64,000 nucleotides of DNA, from positions 1 to 64,000 of the forward strand of contig CAWUWW010000003.1 of assembly GCA_963926355.1 (NCBI GenBank). The letters run 5' to 3'. The notes under the pieces were generated by a model. That model saw only the letters and a program-made list of their open reading frames with translations. It was not told where the DNA came from and did no database searches. This document shows, in pieces, positions 62,365-64,000 of this stretch; positions within the stretch are counted from its first letter, which is position 1; the number at the start of each line of letters is the position of its first letter. Position numbers and translations under genes: made by a program. The stretch comes from SCGC-AAA076-P13 sp963926355. Its GTDB lineage: Bacteria; Pseudomonadota; Gammaproteobacteria; Magnimaribacterales; D2472.

Positions 62365-63073
62365 TATTAAATTGATAACCTTTGATCTTGATGATACTTT
62401 TTGGGATATAGAGACTGTTATTATTAAGGCTGAAATGGAAACAAGAAACTGGCTTGAAAAAAAGGTTGGTAGTATTGAATGGGGTTCCATGAGAGATCTT
62501 CTAGACTATAGAAAAGTCTTAATTACTAAGACTCCTTCACTGGAGTGGGATATTAGCCTCCTTAGAAAAGAGATGTATAGAGCTAAGTTAAAAAATATTA
62601 TTAAAGATGATTTAAAAAGAGAGAAAATAATCGAAGAGGCCTACAAAATTTTTATAGATAAAAGACATGAAGTATCTTTCTATGATGGCGTTTTTGATGC
62701 TATTAAAAAATTATCTAAAGAATATTCTTTAGGTATATTAACTAATGGTAATGCTGATATCTATAAATATGAAATAGGAAAATATTTTAAATTTTCTATA
62801 CATTCCTCGGACGTGCAAGGAAATAAGCCTGATGAAGGGCATTTCTATAAAGCATTAGAAAGCTATGAAAAAGATATCTCTTTTGATCAAGTTATTCATA
62901 TTGGAGATCACCAGGTTAATGATATCTTTGGCGCTAATAGGCTTGGAATTAATGCTTTATGGTTTAATAATAAAAATGCCGAATGGTATCAAGAGTTTGA
63001 TAAGCCACTAGAGTTTAGCAGTTGGGATACATGCATAGATGCAATAGAGAGAATAAAAAATGGATCAAAGTGA
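62357..63073 (+). CDS. HAD-superfamily hydrolase (YigB-like)
   Basis: The 238-residue enzyme is a HAD phosphatase with motif I TFDLDDTFWD, motif II LGILTNGNAD, a Lys in GNKPDEGHFY, and motif IV HIGDHQVNDIFGANRLG. E. coli YigB, an FMN phosphatase, occupies the same place after xerC. The start is ATG 62357 rather than 62333, because MNNIKLITFDLDDT fits the family. Substrate is inferred from position only. Confidence 0.88.
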   Translation: MNNIKLITFDLDDTFWDIETVIIKAEMETRNWLEKKVGSIEWGSMRDLLDYRKVLITKTPSLEWDISLLRKEMYRAKLKNIIKDDLKREKIIEEAYKIFIDKRHEVSFYDGVFDAIKKLSKEYSLGILTNGNADIYKYEIGKYFKFSIHSSDVQGNKPDEGHFYKALESYEKDISFDQVIHIGDHQVNDIFGANRLGINALWFNNKNAEWYQEFDKPLEFSSWDTCIDAIERIKNGSK

Positions 63074-63293
63074 AGTTACTAAAGCTGTTTTAAAAATACT
63101 AAAAAAGGAAATTGGCGCGGTTAGTAAACTAATTCCGTTAGATATTTTTAAAGCTATAGAAGAAAAAGTTGGGCCTGAGATAGATATAATTATTGAAAAA
63201 AGTGGTTATGTAAAAAAAGAAAAGTACGAACGCTTGAAAAAAATTACAGACAATCTAGAGAAAAGAATTACAGACCTAGAAAAAGACTTATAA
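63060..63293 (+). CDS. UbiK/BMFP-like small coiled-coil protein
   Basis: The 77-residue protein has an amphipathic N-terminal half (IPLDIFKAIEEKVGPEIDIII) and a charged coiled coil (YVKKEKYERLKKITDNLEKRITDLEKDL). Its C-terminal pattern, KKEKYERL followed by heptads, resembles the BMFP domain of UbiK (YqiC), the trimeric accessory factor that binds UbiJ. The likeness is short and rests partly on coiled-coil character, so other helical proteins are possible. It overlaps the HAD gene by 14 bp and the cytochrome gene end by 6 bp. Confidence 0.5.
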   Translation: MDQSEVTKAVLKILKKEIGAVSKLIPLDIFKAIEEKVGPEIDIIIEKSGYVKKEKYERLKKITDNLEKRITDLEKDL

Positions 63294-63692
63294 AGTAACT
63301 ATATATTTTGAAAGCTCTTTAATATCTTTCTCTGACAGAGCTGCGGCTTGAGCATACATCAAGGCACTTTGCGGACCTCTTTCTTCCTTGTTCTTGTACT
63401 GGGTTAGTGCAGCGGCTATATATTCACTTTTTGATCCTTTAAAAGATGGGCCAATACCTCCCTCTCCTTTAGCTCCGTGACATGCAATACATCCAGCATA
63501 TAACTTAGTAGCTCCTGAAGCCGATCCTGATGAAGCCTGAGCAGTTGATGCAGAAGTACCACAATCTTGACCTTCTACACAAATATTAACTTGAAGACTA
63601 AGTCTCTCTATGACTGAATCATCATACTTCTTCCCATTAAATAGAAAGAGTACGCATAAAGGTAAAATATATAGGTAGTATTTATTTTTCAT
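63288..63692 (-). CDS. Periplasmic cytochrome c, class I
   Basis: The 134-residue protein (from ATG 63692) has an N-terminal signal or anchor (MKNKYYLYILPLCVLFLF), a linker with two Cys (NICVEGQDCGTS) and a Ser/Ala-rich spacer, then one heme c domain. The heme site is CIACH in KLYAGCIACHGAKGEGG, with the distal Met in LMYAQAAALSEKD. It belongs to the cytochrome c5/c-type class that donates electrons to terminal oxidases. It lies 7 bp after dsbA on the same strand; a cytochrome-dsbA pairing is also found in Pseudomonas. Confidence 0.87.
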   Translation of the reverse strand: MKNKYYLYILPLCVLFLFNGKKYDDSVIERLSLQVNICVEGQDCGTSASTAQASSGSASGATKLYAGCIACHGAKGEGGIGPSFKGSKSEYIAAALTQYKNKEERGPQSALMYAQAAALSEKDIKELSKYIVTL

Positions 63693-63699
63693 TTTTTTC

Positions 63700-64000
63700 C
63701 TAAGAGTTTGGTCTTTGTAATTCAACTAGATGATCGACAACCTTCAACATGTCGCTAAAGCTTCCCTTTGATTCAACTATATATGTGCCATCAACTACAA
63801 TCATTGGCACGGATGAAATCTTAAGCTGCCTTGCATATTTAATGCCTCTGTTAACTTTTTGTTTAACTGTAAAGGACTCTAGATATTGAGCTGTTACTTC
63901 GGGAGCAACTCCAAATTTAGATAAGAAATCTTGAATAGCTTTTGGGCTTTGAAGGAAATTACCTTCCTTGTGAATAGTTACAAAAACTGCTGAGTGAGTT
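63700..64000 (-). CDS. dsbA: Thiol:disulfide interchange protein DsbA, C-terminal part
   Basis: Only the last 100 codons are in the window; the N terminus with the CxxC site lies beyond the right edge. Read from 63999 on the minus strand, the product begins THSAVFVTIHKEGNFLQS and continues to a helical segment, then the cis-proline loop in LKISSVPMIVVDGTYIVES. That loop and the following strand are typical of the DsbA thioredoxin fold. The stop codon is TAG at 63700-63702. DsbA introduces disulfides into exported proteins. Confidence 0.85.
   Translation of the reverse strand, partial: THSAVFVTIHKEGNFLQSPKAIQDFLSKFGVAPEVTAQYLESFTVKQKVNRGIKYARQLKISSVPMIVVDGTYIVESKGSFSDMLKVVDHLVELQRPNS

Overview
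This window reads as core chromosome of a low-GC (mid-30s percent by eye), streamlined gammaproteobacterium. Several gene blocks keep the order known from E. coli or Pseudomonas: tyrS/M23 peptidase/anmK/erpA, dksA-pcnB, tsaE-amiB, pepP-ubiH facing zapA-6S RNA-fau, ilvA/rpiA, miaB-ybeZ-ybeY-corC-lnt, orn/rsgA, ubiE-ubiJ-ubiB-tatABC, and lptM-lysA-dapF-DUF484-xerC-HAD. The AT-rich codons, tiny spacers, frequent 1-17 bp overlaps and frequent TTG starts fit a marine oligotroph such as SAR86. That lineage call is inference; no 16S rRNA is present to test it.

Layout. 1-58 is the 5' part of a tRNA-Ile(GAT) that runs off the left edge. 125-4596 holds a membrane protein, a secreted prolyl oligopeptidase, an FKBP lipoprotein and tyrS. 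4675-10378 holds a trimmed bifunctional putA joined to a murein endopeptidase and anmK, with erpA converging. 10590-18730 is a rightward run: hemG, hemL, a PfkB kinase, dksA, pcnB, a deoxynucleoside kinase, acs and two unknowns. 18727-24362 holds MBL and Nudix hydrolases, an alpha/beta hydrolase, a membrane-anchored beta-propeller, tsaE and amiB. 24359-31635 holds priA, rpmE, dut-sixA, rpmB, ubiH-pepP, two small division proteins, 6S RNA and fau. 31727-34629 is the most accessory-looking part: a small membrane protein, an XRE regulator and a DUF5916 outer-membrane protein. 34634-39904 holds ilvA, rpiA, a glutathione peroxidase and a fused fatty-acid beta-oxidation enzyme.

39928-45904 carries an L,D-transpeptidase and the lnt-to-miaB block. 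45905-51191 holds orn, rsgA, the ubiquinone genes and the Tat translocase, including a 54-residue TatA. 51193-55925 is a leftward central-carbon run (transketolase, Pgk, eukaryote-type class I aldolase, LOG-family protein). 56114-58683 is the SAM cycle (metK-ahcY). 58729-63293 is the lysine/DAP-xer block, opened by a 33-residue LptM-like lipoprotein. A cytochrome c and the C-terminal part of a DsbA close the window.

Together the genes cover heme and ubiquinone synthesis, envelope building and recycling, lipoprotein maturation, tRNA and rRNA processing, acetate/proline/fatty-acid catabolism and methyl-cycle chemistry. I found no CRISPR array, insertion sequence, prophage, toxin-antitoxin or defence system. 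I also see no convincing new multi-gene system. The points most worth a second look are small or regulatory: a hairpin against the lptM start, possible leaderless promoters in very short divergent gaps, a 28-codon membrane ORF beside a C8 tract, an inverted repeat in front of the XRE pair, and two unrecognised proteins after acs.
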